This document shows, one piece after another, positions 12,421 through 20,638 of a DNA stretch of 64,000 bases. This DNA comes from Aeromicrobium wangtongii (lineage in GTDB: Bacteria > Actinomycetota > Actinomycetes > Propionibacteriales > Nocardioidaceae): contig NZ_CP102173.1 of assembly GCF_024584515.1 (NCBI RefSeq), positions 3,472,001 through 3,536,000 of the forward strand, read 5' to 3'. The stretch's first letter is position 1, and each line of letters begins with the position of its first letter. The notes under the pieces were generated by a model, which searched no databases, was not told where the DNA came from, and saw nothing but the letters and a program-made list of their open reading frames with translations. Position numbers and translations under genes: made by a program.

Positions 12421-13346
12421 CGTCGTACCGCCTTGATCTCTTCGGCGGCCTTCGCGTGGTACTCCACGCTGTCGGCCGTCAGTGCCATGAACGCGTCCTC
12501 GAGCGAGGAGCGCACCAACGTCAGCTCGTGCAGCAGCAGCCCGTGCGAGCCGATCAGCTCGCCGATGGCGGGCGCAGCGAGTCCCTGCACCCGCAGCTCG
12601 TCGCCGACCCGGGTGACCTCGAGCCCGCGACCGACGAGCAGCGCCTCGATGTCGGTGGACTGCGGCGCACTCACCCGCACGTAGGACGCCGCGTGGTCGG
12701 CCATGAACTGCCGCATCGAGCAGTCCGCCAGGATCGTCCCCCGACCGATCACGATGAGGTGGTCGGCCATCAGCGCCATCTCCGACATGAGGTGGCTGGA
12801 GACGAAGACCGTCCGCCCCTCGTCGGCGAGTCGGCGGGCCAGCTGCCGGACCCAGCGGATCCCCTCGGGATCCAGTCCGTTGACCGGCTCGTCGAGGATC
12901 ACGACGGCCGGGTCGCCGATCAGCGCCGCCGCGATGCCCAGCCGCTGGCCCATGCCGAGCGAGAAGCGCCCCGCCCGTTGGCCGGCGACCGCGTCCAGGC
13001 CCACCTGCTCCAGCACCTCCCCGACACGGGTGGTGGGGATGCCGTTGCTTGCCGCCAGCCAGCGCAGGTGGTCGCGGGCGGAGCGTCCCGGGTGGATCGC
13101 GTGCGCCTCGAGCAGCGCACCCACCTCCCGCAACGGGGCCGGCGAGTCGCCGTACCGGTGGCCGTTGACGCTCACCGATCCCTTCGTCGGGCCGTCCAGC
13201 CCCATCGCCATGCGCATCGTGGTGGACTTGCCGGCACCGTTGGGGCCGAGGAAGCCGGTCACCCGGCCGGGCTCGACCGTGAAGTCGAGGCCGTCGACGG
13301 CGATCTTGTCGCCGTAGGCCTTCGTGAGGCCCTGGGCGCGGATCAT
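12417..13346 (-). CDS. ABC transporter ATP-binding protein
   Basis: 309 residues from the ATG at 13346; a longer frame continues upstream but lacks homology. Walker A GPNGAGKS (34-41), ABC signature SLGMGQ, Walker B VVILDEP and the switch histidine in SSHLMSEM are all intact. The C-terminal extension of about 90 residues is like that of DrrA/CcmA-type exporters' ATPases. It is first gene of the two-gene export operon. The 139-bp upstream gap is shared with the divergent AGE epimerase gene. Confidence 0.9.
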   Translation of the reverse strand: MIRAQGLTKAYGDKIAVDGLDFTVEPGRVTGFLGPNGAGKSTTMRMAMGLDGPTKGSVSVNGHRYGDSPAPLREVGALLEAHAIHPGRSARDHLRWLAASNGIPTTRVGEVLEQVGLDAVAGQRAGRFSLGMGQRLGIAAALIGDPAVVILDEPVNGLDPEGIRWVRQLARRLADEGRTVFVSSHLMSEMALMADHLIVIGRGTILADCSMRQFMADHAASYVRVSAPQSTDIEALLVGRGLEVTRVGDELRVQGLAAPAIGELIGSHGLLLHELTLVRSSLEDAFMALTADSVEYHAKAAEEIKAVRR

Positions 13347-13485
13347 GCCGGCGCCCCGTCGCGTGCTGTGCACCAAGGATTTGTCATCATGCGTCCACTG
13401 TCGGGGCCGACGAGCCCGCCGGGCATCCGTGAAGCACCCCGCCGTCACCCTGAGCAAACCCTGAATCCATGGGTACGGTGGTTCC

Positions 13486-14703
13486 ATGTCCCGCACCGAT
13501 GAGACCCCCGGCAGCCCGCAGTGGCGGCACGCCGCGCGCACCGGCCTGTTGGCCTTCGCGCGACGGTCCGAGCGCCCCGACGGCGGTTTCATCTGGCTGG
13601 ACGACAGCGGCCAGCGTGACCGGGACAAAGGGCTCGAGCTGTGGATCAACGCGCGGATGACATACGTCTTCGCCCTGGCACACCTGGCCGGTGATGACGA
13701 TGCGCAGCGCCTGTCCGAGCACGGCGTCAAGGCGCTGGCGACCCTGTTCCACGACGACGAGCATGACGGCTGGTACGACGAGCTCAGCCTGCAAGGACAG
13801 CCGGTCGACCGCGACAAGCGCTGCTACGGGCACGCCCACGTCCTGCTCGCGGCAGCCGCCGCGAGCGCGGCCGGGGTCGAGGGCGCGGCGGCCCTGCTCG
13901 ACGAGGCCCTCCGCCTGCAGTCCGAGCACTTCTGGGACCAGGAGTCCGGCCGGTGCGTCGAGGCGTTCAGCCGCGACTGGTCCATGCTCGATCCGTACCG
14001 CGGCGCGAACAGCAACATGCACACCGTCGAGGCCTACCTGGCCGCCGGGGACGTCACGGGTGACCCGGTGTGGCACGAGCGGGCGCTGTCGATCTGCGAG
14101 CGCATCATCGGCATCCACGCCCGCTCCCACGGATGGCGCATCCCCGAGCACTACGACCACGACTGGACGCCGGTGCCCGAGTACAACCAGGACTCACCGG
14201 CCGACCCCTTCCGCCCGTACGGCGCCACCCCCGGTCACGCCTTCGAGTGGTCCCGGCTGCTCGTGCAGCTCGCGGCCAGCCTGGAGGACCCGAAGCCGTG
14301 GCTCCTGGAGTCCGCGGAGGCGTTGTTCGCGCAGGCGGTCCAGGACACGGTCGAGGACGACACCCCCGGCCTGGCGTACACGACCGACTGGCACGGGGTG
14401 CCGGTCGTCCACGAGCGGTTCCACTGGGTCATGTCCGAGGCCGTGATGGCCGCAGAGGCCTTGCACGCCTTCACCGGCAGCCCGTTGCACGCGGGTCTGG
14501 CCAGCCGCTGGTGGGCCGAGATCGACGAGTACTTCGTCGATGCCGCCACCGGCGCCTGGCACCACGAGCTCACCCCCGCGATGACGCAGTCGTCGCGGAC
14601 GTGGCGCGGCAAGCCCGATGCGTACCACGCCTTCAACGCCCTGACCCTGCCCGATCTGCCCCTGGCGCCCAGCGCCGCGCTGACGATCGGCGCCGCGCGG
14701 TGA
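13486..14703 (+). CDS. AGE-family sugar isomerase/epimerase
   Basis: 405 residues of the (alpha/alpha)6-barrel N-acylglucosamine 2-epimerase superfamily. Recognisable blocks are NARMTYVFALAHL, GANSNMHTVEAYLA, PGHAFEWSRLL and GKPDAYHAFN, where the conserved His residues serve as acid/base. Length fits mannose isomerase/YihS-type enzymes rather than renin-binding proteins. The downstream PfkB kinase, overlapping by GTGA, suggests mannose-to-fructose isomerisation followed by phosphorylation; sulfoquinovose isomerisation is less likely without other sulfo-genes. Confidence 0.85.
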   Translation: MSRTDETPGSPQWRHAARTGLLAFARRSERPDGGFIWLDDSGQRDRDKGLELWINARMTYVFALAHLAGDDDAQRLSEHGVKALATLFHDDEHDGWYDELSLQGQPVDRDKRCYGHAHVLLAAAAASAAGVEGAAALLDEALRLQSEHFWDQESGRCVEAFSRDWSMLDPYRGANSNMHTVEAYLAAGDVTGDPVWHERALSICERIIGIHARSHGWRIPEHYDHDWTPVPEYNQDSPADPFRPYGATPGHAFEWSRLLVQLAASLEDPKPWLLESAEALFAQAVQDTVEDDTPGLAYTTDWHGVPVVHERFHWVMSEAVMAAEALHAFTGSPLHAGLASRWWAEIDEYFVDAATGAWHHELTPAMTQSSRTWRGKPDAYHAFNALTLPDLPLAPSAALTIGAAR

Positions 14704-15590
14704 CGGTCCTGGTCATCGGCGAGGCGCTGGTCGACGTCGTCACGCGGCCCGGACAGGACCCCGAGCCCCATGCCGGCGGATCGCCGTTCAACGTCGCGAT
14801 CGGTCTGTCCCGGCTGGACGTCCCGACCGTCCTGGCCGCCCAGATCGGCGGGGACCGCCACGGCGACGGCCTGCGCTGGGCCCTGGACGACTCCCACGTG
14901 ACCCTGGCCGCCCTGTCGCCCGTCCCCGACCGCACGTCCACCGCGAATGCGACGCTGGGCGAGGACGGCAGCGCCAGCTATGAGTTCGACCTGACCTGGG
15001 ACCCCGACGGGCTGCCCGATCCGTCGGCCTTCGACGCCGTGCACGTCGGCTCGCTGGGCACCGCGCTGCAACCCGGCGCCAAGCTGGTGGCCGGGCTGGT
15101 GACCGGCGCGGACGCGCTGGGGGTGCCGGTCTCGTACGATCCCAACATCCGGCTCACCGTCGAGCCCGATCCGCAGGTGTGGCGCGCCGTGTTCGACGCG
15201 ATCGCGCCGCACGCCACGATCCTGAAGATGAGCGACGAGGACGCCGACACGCTGTTCCCGGGCGAGGCGCCCGCCGACCTGGCCCGGCGTCTCGCCGCCG
15301 AGCACGGCATCGTCGCGATCACCTGCGGGTCGCAGGGATCGCTCATCGCGGCGGGCACCGCATTCGCCTCCGTCCCACCCGCGGACGTCCGCGTGGTCGA
15401 CACGATCGGCGCCGGCGACTCGTTCATGGCCGCGATGCTGTCGTGGTGCGCGATGTACGACTGGCCGTCCGCGGACGAGCTGGACGACACCGAGCTCACC
15501 GACCTGGCGCTGTACGCGTCCAGCGCCGCGGCGATCACCTGCTCCCGCCCGGGCGCCGATCCGCCGTGGACGGCCGAGCTCACCCCGTGA
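14700..15590 (+). CDS. PfkB-family carbohydrate kinase (fructokinase-like)
   Basis: 296 residues starting at GTG 14700, overlapping the isomerase stop by 4 bp. The ribokinase-fold motifs are present: an N-terminal GGSPFNVAIGLSRL motif and the C-terminal ATP/anion-hole motif DTIGAGDSF with catalytic Asp240. Sequence style and neighbour suggest a fructokinase acting on the product of the AGE isomerase. A downstream alpha/beta hydrolase overlaps in the same way, giving a tightly coupled three-gene operon. Confidence 0.85.
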   Translation: MTVLVIGEALVDVVTRPGQDPEPHAGGSPFNVAIGLSRLDVPTVLAAQIGGDRHGDGLRWALDDSHVTLAALSPVPDRTSTANATLGEDGSASYEFDLTWDPDGLPDPSAFDAVHVGSLGTALQPGAKLVAGLVTGADALGVPVSYDPNIRLTVEPDPQVWRAVFDAIAPHATILKMSDEDADTLFPGEAPADLARRLAAEHGIVAITCGSQGSLIAAGTAFASVPPADVRVVDTIGAGDSFMAAMLSWCAMYDWPSADELDDTELTDLALYASSAAAITCSRPGADPPWTAELTP

Positions 15591-16348
15591 CACCGCCGCC
15601 GGTGCGGCACTTCGCAGGAGGCGACGGCGTCCGGCTCGCCTACCGGGAGGTGGGGGACGGACCACCGGTGCTCCTGCTGCACGGCTTCATCACCACCGGA
15701 TCGTTGGCGTGGCTGAGCAGCGGCCACGCCGAGCGCCTCGCAGCCCGCGGCCACCGCGTCGTCATGGCGGACCTCCGTGGGCACGGTGACAGCTCGCGCC
15801 CGCACGACCCGGCTGCCTATCCACCCGACGTCCTGGCCGATGATGCCCTCGCCCTGGTCGAGCACCTGGGGCTCGGCGACTACGACCTGGTCGGGTACTC
15901 GCTCGGCGCCCGCACCGTCATCCGGATGCTCGCCCGCGGCGCGACTCCACGGCGCGCTGCGGTCGGCGGTGCCGGCTACGGGCAGATCATCCACTCCGCC
16001 GGGAGCGGAGCGATGTTCCGGCACGTCCTGGAGAATCGTGGCCGGCACGCGTGGGGCTCACGCGAATGGTTGCTGGAGGGTTTCCTGCGCAAGACGGGCG
16101 GGGATCCCGAGGCGCTCCTGCTCGTGCTGGACACCCTCGTCGACACCGCCCCCGAGCAGCTCGCGGCCATCCCCGTCCCGACCCTGGTGATCGAGGGCAG
16201 CCAGGACGACCCGGACAGCGGGCGTCAGCTGGCCGCTGCATTGCAGGACGCCGTGTTCGTCGAGGTGCCCGGCGACCACATCGGCGCGTCCGGAACACCG
16301 GAGCTGGGCGATGCGATCGCCGGGTTCCTGGACCGGCGACCGGGCTGA
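15587..16348 (+). CDS. alpha/beta hydrolase
   Basis: 253 residues beginning at GTG 15587 inside the kinase stop (GTGA overlap). It shows an LLLHGFITT oxyanion loop and a nucleophile elbow GYSLGAR. The acid is probably Asp in EGSQDDPDSG, and the catalytic His is in VPGDHIG near the C-terminus. It is third gene of the sugar operon; it may remove acyl groups from sugar substrates, but this is guesswork from position. Confidence 0.8.
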   Translation: MTPPPVRHFAGGDGVRLAYREVGDGPPVLLLHGFITTGSLAWLSSGHAERLAARGHRVVMADLRGHGDSSRPHDPAAYPPDVLADDALALVEHLGLGDYDLVGYSLGARTVIRMLARGATPRRAAVGGAGYGQIIHSAGSGAMFRHVLENRGRHAWGSREWLLEGFLRKTGGDPEALLLVLDTLVDTAPEQLAAIPVPTLVIEGSQDDPDSGRQLAAALQDAVFVEVPGDHIGASGTPELGDAIAGFLDRRPG

Positions 16349-16350
16349 AT

Positions 16351-16410
16351 TCAGGCGTTGTAGCCGCCGTGGGCGTCGAGCACCGCGCCGGTGACGTAGA
16401 GGCAGCCGGG
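16351..16410 (-). pseudogene. relic of an SDR C-terminus
   Basis: Read on the minus strand, the last about 19 codons before a TGA at 16351 spell CLYVTGAVLDAHGGYNA. This is the usual C-terminal strand of short-chain dehydrogenases (YVTG-x-L-x-x-x-GG). No SDR body precedes it; the intact pseudouridine-kinase-like gene ends immediately upstream at 16413. The simplest reading is a deletion that removed most of an SDR gene. Confidence 0.45.
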
Positions 16411-16412
16411 GT

Positions 16413-17255
16413 TCAGAGAACTGGCCGCGCACCCCGGACCGACACGCACGCAGCAGCGGCCTCCGCGCCCGCCAGCAGCGCAGAGGTTGCATCGCGCTGC
16501 TCGACCCACCGGCTGAGGAAGCCCGCGCAGAAGGCGTCGCCGGCACCGACGGTGTCGACGACCTCCGTCGCGCCGGCGGGCACGGCGTGACCCGCGAACG
16601 TCGCGCCGTGCTGCCCGCGGGTCAGGACGACACCGTCGCCGCCGAGCTGCAGGAAGCCCTGCTCGTCCTCGTTGGGGAAGACCAGATCGGCGCCGGCCAG
16701 CCAGCCTGCCGCGGCATCGCGACCGGCGGCCTGCAGGAAGCCCAGCGAGCTGGGATCGATGCTGACCCCGGCTCCCCGCCGGCGCGCCTCGTCGACCAGG
16801 GCGATGGCCAGCGGGCGTACCTCGTCGTCGAAGAACGAGTAGCCGGTCAGGTGCAGCCAGCCCACGTCCTCCCAGACGTCGGCGGGCACGTGCTCGGCGG
16901 TGAGCGTCGCATTCGCGGCCCGGTCGACGTACATCGTGCGGTCGGCGGCCTCGTCGAGGGTCAGGACGATCGTCGCGGTCGGCAGGTCGGGATCGCCGCT
17001 GATGCGCGCGTCCACCCCGTGCGACCGAAGGGCCGCCGCGTGCCGCGAGGTGGCGTCTGCACCGCAGCGTCCGACGAACCGGACCGGCGCACCGAGGTGA
17101 CCCAGCCACGATGCGACGTTCGCAGCCGATCCGCCGGGAGTCATCCGGATCTCCGAGACCGTGTCGCTGGCCGGGTTGACCGTACCGAGGGGCCGGACCC
17201 CGATGTCGTCGACCAGATCGCCGACGACCAGGATCACCGGCCGGTCCGATGTCAC
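16413..17255 (-). CDS. psuK: PfkB-family kinase, probable pseudouridine kinase
   Basis: 280 residues, GTG start at 17255 overlapping the PsuG stop by GTGA. N-terminal substrate motif TPGGSAANVASWLGHLG and C-terminal DTVGAGDAF with catalytic Asp240 identify a ribokinase-fold kinase. Coupling to pseudouridine-5'-phosphate glycosidase points to phosphorylation of pseudouridine to the 5'-phosphate, the step before the glycosidase. The kinase alone could be any PfkB sugar or nucleoside kinase, so the specific call rests on context. Confidence 0.7.
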   Translation of the reverse strand: MTSDRPVILVVGDLVDDIGVRPLGTVNPASDTVSEIRMTPGGSAANVASWLGHLGAPVRFVGRCGADATSRHAAALRSHGVDARISGDPDLPTATIVLTLDEAADRTMYVDRAANATLTAEHVPADVWEDVGWLHLTGYSFFDDEVRPLAIALVDEARRRGAGVSIDPSSLGFLQAAGRDAAAGWLAGADLVFPNEDEQGFLQLGGDGVVLTRGQHGATFAGHAVPAGATEVVDTVGAGDAFCAGFLSRWVEQRDATSALLAGAEAAAACVSVRGARPVL

Positions 17256-18160
17256 CGGCCGGACCAGGACAGTGCGATCTCGCCCGCGACGCGGATGTTG
17301 TTCTCGGCGATCTTGAGGTTGACCGCGAGGCTGTCGCCGCCGGTCAGGCCCACGATCGTCTGCAGCAGGAACGGCGTGACCTCCTTGCCCGACAGGCCCT
17401 TCTCGTCGGCCATGCGCAGCGCATCGGCCAGCGCCTGGTCGTGGACGGCCGGGGCGAGCTGCTCGGTGACCGGCAGCGGGTTCGCGACCAGGATCGCGGC
17501 CGGCTGGCCGAGCGCATCGCGCGTCCCCATGACGTCCGCGACCGCCGCGGCGTCCGGCACCGACCAGTCCAGCTCGAAGCCCGAGTCGGTGAGCCAGAAG
17601 CTGGGGAACCTGTCGGTGCCGTAGCCCAGCACGATGACGCCCAGCGACTCGAGCCGCTCCAGCGTCGCCGGGATGTCCAGGATCGACTTCACGCCCGCCG
17701 AGACCACCGTGATCGGCACCTCGGAGAGCACCTTGAGGTCGGCGGACTCGTCGAACGTCTCGGCCGCCCCGCGGTGCACGCCGCCCAGGCCGCCGGTCGC
17801 GAACACCCGGATGCCGGCCAGGTCGGCGATGTAGGAGGTCGCGGCGACGGTCGTCGCGCCGCTGCCACGGCGGGCCAGCGAGATCGGCAGGTCACGCACC
17901 GTGAGCTTGGGGATGTCCTCGTTCGCGACCCGGACGAGCTCCTCGTCGGTCAGGCCGGCCTTGAGCTCGCCGTCGAGCACCGCGATCGTGGCCGGTACCA
18001 CGCCCATGTCGGTGAGGATCGCCTCGAAGCGACGGGCCGCGGCCAGGTTGTCGGGGCGCGGCAGGCCGTGGGAGATGATCGTCGACTCCAGGGCCACGAC
18101 GGGCCACCCCTCGTCGAGGGCGGACTGGACGGCGGGAGAGATGCTCAGCGGGATCGTCAC
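17252..18160 (-). CDS. psuG: pseudouridine-5'-phosphate glycosidase
   Basis: 302 residues, the typical PsuG length. Characteristic stretches include VALESTIISHGLPRP near the N-terminus, DGELKAGLT, RGSGATTVAAT, FATGGLGGVHRG, GYGTDRFPSFW and NPLP near the C-terminus. The enzyme reversibly splits the C-glycosidic bond of pseudouridine 5'-phosphate to uracil and ribose 5-phosphate. GTG start. It is first in an operon with the coupled kinase, and together they salvage pseudouridine from RNA turnover. The uracil permease earlier in the window is functionally related but not linked. Confidence 0.92.
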   Translation of the reverse strand: MTIPLSISPAVQSALDEGWPVVALESTIISHGLPRPDNLAAARRFEAILTDMGVVPATIAVLDGELKAGLTDEELVRVANEDIPKLTVRDLPISLARRGSGATTVAATSYIADLAGIRVFATGGLGGVHRGAAETFDESADLKVLSEVPITVVSAGVKSILDIPATLERLESLGVIVLGYGTDRFPSFWLTDSGFELDWSVPDAAAVADVMGTRDALGQPAAILVANPLPVTEQLAPAVHDQALADALRMADEKGLSGKEVTPFLLQTIVGLTGGDSLAVNLKIAENNIRVAGEIALSWSGR

Positions 18161-18169
18161 GCCGGGAGC

Positions 18170-18610
18170 CTACAGACGAGCCAGCCCGAATGTGACGGCG
18201 CCCACAGCCAACCCCACGAGGACCAGCCCGAGGATCCCGCCGACGATCGTCACGAGCCGCGACGTGCCCATTGCAATGCGGCGGCCACGGCGGAACTCCG
18301 ACGCCGACGGAGACACCACGCCGCCCCGGGTCAGCGTGAACGACATCCCGATGCCGCCGAACGCGAACAGCGTCGCCGCCATGGCGGCTGCCCCGGCCGC
18401 GGTGCCCTGGTCCGCGGCGGTGCGCATCACCACGGTGCAGACCGCCAGACCCGCGCAGGTCGCGAGGAACCAGGCCAGGAGCGCCAGGAGACCGCGTCCG
18501 GCCGAGCGTTCGGCGGCACCGGCCACGGCGTCCTGCACCCGGTCGTCCCAGTCCAGCAGCACCGCACCCGCCAGGAAGGCCACGATGGCCAGGACGACGA
18601 GAGCGCCCAC
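18170..18610 (-). CDS. small integral membrane protein of unknown function
   Basis: 146 residues with GTG start and four hydrophobic segments (about 1-20, 42-62, 72-95, 117-145) separated by short charged loops. No motif recognised. It begins 3 bp after the dcd stop and ends 10 bp before psuG, so it may be co-transcribed with dcd. Confidence 0.65.
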   Translation of the reverse strand: MGALVVLAIVAFLAGAVLLDWDDRVQDAVAGAAERSAGRGLLALLAWFLATCAGLAVCTVVMRTAADQGTAAGAAAMAATLFAFGGIGMSFTLTRGGVVSPSASEFRRGRRIAMGTSRLVTIVGGILGLVLVGLAVGAVTFGLARL

Positions 18611-18613
18611 GCC

Positions 18614-19189
18614 TCAGATCTCGGTGCGGTGGAAGTTCGCGTGCGAGCGGGACGCCGTCGGGCCGCGCTGGCCCTGGTAGCGCGAGCCGTACTTCGCCGA
18701 GCCGTAGGGGTTCTCGGCCGGCGAGGTCAGCCGGAAGTAGCAGACCTGGCCGATCTTCATGCCCGGGTAGAGCTTGATCGGCAGCGTCGCGACGTTCGCG
18801 AGCTCGAGCGTCACGTGGCCCGAGAAGCCCGGATCGATGAAGCCCGCCGTCGAGTGGGTCATCAGGCCGAGTCGGCCCAGCGAGGACTTGCCCTCCAGGC
18901 GCGCGGCGATGTCATCGGGCAGCGACACCAGCTCGAACGTGGAGCCGAGCACGAACTCGCCGGGGTGCAGGATGAACGCGTCATCGCCCTCGACCTCGAC
19001 CTCGCGGGTCAGGTCGGACTGGTCCGCGGCGGGGTCGATGTGCGGGTACTTGTGGTTGTCGAAGACCCGAAAGAACTTGTCGAGTCGAACATCGATGCTC
19101 GAGGGCTGGATCATGCCGGGCTCGAACGGGTCGAGCCCGACGCGTCCGGCCTCGATCTCGGCCAGGATGTCGCGGTCGGAGAGAAGCAC
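18614..19189 (-). CDS. dcd: dCTP deaminase (probably bifunctional, dUMP-forming)
   Basis: 191 residues with GTG start. Conserved segments DRDI near the N-terminus, [42 protein letters not shown] and the C-terminal [11 protein letters not shown] are those of the Dcd family. They include the Glu and Arg of the deaminase active site. Actinobacterial and archaeal members commonly convert dCTP directly to dUMP (deaminase plus dUTPase), supplying thymidylate synthesis. It is divergent from the reductase gene at 19229 across 39 bp. Confidence 0.93.
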   Translation of the reverse strand: MLLSDRDILAEIEAGRVGLDPFEPGMIQPSSIDVRLDKFFRVFDNHKYPHIDPAADQSDLTREVEVEGDDAFILHPGEFVLGSTFELVSLPDDIAARLEGKSSLGRLGLMTHSTAGFIDPGFSGHVTLELANVATLPIKLYPGMKIGQVCYFRLTSPAENPYGSAKYGSRYQGQRGPTASRSHANFHRTEI

Positions 19190-19228
19190 GTGTAGAAACT
19201 ACACGCACCTCGGGACTACGGTCGTCGC

Positions 19229-19780
19229 ATGGCACGTCTCATGTACTCCGCGAACGTGACCCTCGACGGCTGCATCACCGATCGGGAGGGCAGCTTCGAC
19301 TGGGGCTTCCCGAGCGCGGAGCTCCACCAGTTCTTCAACGACCTGTTCCGGCCGGCGGGCACGCACGTCTACGGACGCCGTCTCTACGAGACCATGGCGG
19401 TCTGGGAGACGATGGGTGACGACGACCCCGTGACCCGTGACTTCGCCGAGGTGTGGCGGGGCGCGGACAAGATCGTCTACTCCCGGACGCTCGAGCAGCC
19501 GAGCACCGCCCGGACGCGGATCGAGCGCGACCTCGACACCACAGCGCTGCGCACCTTCGTGGACACGGCCGACCGTGACGTGCTGATCGGCGGTGCCGAG
19601 CTCGCGGGGCAGGCGCTGGCCGCGGGCATCGTCGACGACCTGCACACCTTCGTGTTCCCGGTCGTCGTCGGCGGCGGGGTCCGGGCCCTGCCGGACGGCG
19701 TGCGGCTCGATCTGGAGCTCGTCGGCGAGGATCGCTTCGACAACGGCGTGGTCCACCTGCACCACCGCGTCCTGCGGTGA
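19229..19780 (+). CDS. dihydrofolate reductase family protein (RibD C-terminal domain)
   Basis: 183 residues starting ATG 19229. Features of the RibD_C/DHFR-like fold: MYSANVTLDGCITD at the start, YGRRLYETM, a DVLIGGAELAGQAL nucleotide-binding segment and FPVVVGGG. Such stand-alone proteins are predicted NAD(P)H-dependent reductases, but few have known substrates. The next gene overlaps by GTGA. Confidence 0.8.
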   Translation: MARLMYSANVTLDGCITDREGSFDWGFPSAELHQFFNDLFRPAGTHVYGRRLYETMAVWETMGDDDPVTRDFAEVWRGADKIVYSRTLEQPSTARTRIERDLDTTALRTFVDTADRDVLIGGAELAGQALAAGIVDDLHTFVFPVVVGGGVRALPDGVRLDLELVGEDRFDNGVVHLHHRVLR

Positions 19781-20244
19781 GCGAATTCGAGATCCGGCAG
19801 GACGATCTGCGCGGCGGCGAGGTCATCGCCCTGCTCGAGCAGCACCTGGCCGAGATGAACAGCCACACCCCGCCCGAGAGCGTGCACGCCCTCGACGTCG
19901 ACCGGTTGCGGGCGCCCGGCGTGACGTTCTGGAGCGTGTGGTCGCCCGACGGTCGCCTCGCCGGCTGCGGGGCGCTCAAGCGCATCGATGACACCCATGC
20001 GGAGATCAAGTCGATGCGGGTCGCCGACGACTTCCGCCGTCAGGGGGTCGGGCAGGTCGTGCTGCGGCACCTGATCGACGCCGCCCGCGCGGCCGGCTAC
20101 CGCCGGGTCAGCCTCGAGACGGGCAGCAACCCGCCGTTCGAGGCCGCCCGCCGGCTGTACGAGCGCAACGGGTTCACCTACTGCGGGCCGTTCGACGGCT
20201 ACGTCGAGGACCCGTGGAGCGTCTTCATGACGCTCGAGCTGTGA
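19777..20244 (+). CDS. GNAT family N-acetyltransferase
   Basis: 155 residues, GTG 19777 overlapping the reductase stop by 4 bp. Acetyl-CoA-binding motif A is DDFRRQGVGQVVLRHL, with R/Q-x-x-G-x-G/A intact. Motif B continues as VSLETGSNPPFEAARRLYERNGF. Related proteins acetylate small amines or antibiotics; the substrate is unknown. The 3' end overlaps the convergent membrane-protein gene by 20 bp. Confidence 0.88.
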   Translation: MSEFEIRQDDLRGGEVIALLEQHLAEMNSHTPPESVHALDVDRLRAPGVTFWSVWSPDGRLAGCGALKRIDDTHAEIKSMRVADDFRRQGVGQVVLRHLIDAARAAGYRRVSLETGSNPPFEAARRLYERNGFTYCGPFDGYVEDPWSVFMTLEL

Positions 20245-20638
20245 CCTTGCGCCGCCGCAGCCCGGCGCCCACCGCGTAGGCCGCCAGCAGCAGGGTCATG
20301 ACGATCCAGCTCAGCAGGTAGGGACGGCCCAGGATCGTGTCGTTGCCGGCCTTGCCGCCCTCTCCGCTCAGCACGGGCAGGAAGGCGATCGTCAGCGTTC
20401 CCCAGACGCAGAACGCGGTGGCCGCCGAGCGGCGGAAACCTCTGGGCAGCAGCCGGGCACCCAGGGCGCCGATCAGCACGGCGAGCGGCGCGAGCACGGC
20501 GTCGTGCAGCACCACTCCGCCGGCGAGCCAGAACGCCTCGGACGTCAGCTGCTCGCGGGTGAAGTCCCGCATGAGCCACCCGCCCCACCCGATACAGCCC
20601 AGTCCGATGGCGATCAGCAGCCCGCGCAGCACCCTCAT
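20225..20638 (-). CDS. small membrane protein, last gene of the glycosyltransferase/molybdoenzyme operon
   Basis: 137 residues with four predicted transmembrane helices (about 6-22, 36-58, 70-88, 103-125). Its ATG overlaps the TGA of the molybdopterin oxidoreductase by 4 bp. No known domain recognised; it could be a partner subunit of the membrane-anchored oxidoreductase. The 3' end overlaps the convergent GNAT gene. Confidence 0.7.
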   Translation of the reverse strand: MRVLRGLLIAIGLGCIGWGGWLMRDFTREQLTSEAFWLAGGVVLHDAVLAPLAVLIGALGARLLPRGFRRSAATAFCVWGTLTIAFLPVLSGEGGKAGNDTILGRPYLLSWIVMTLLLAAYAVGAGLRRRKVTARAS

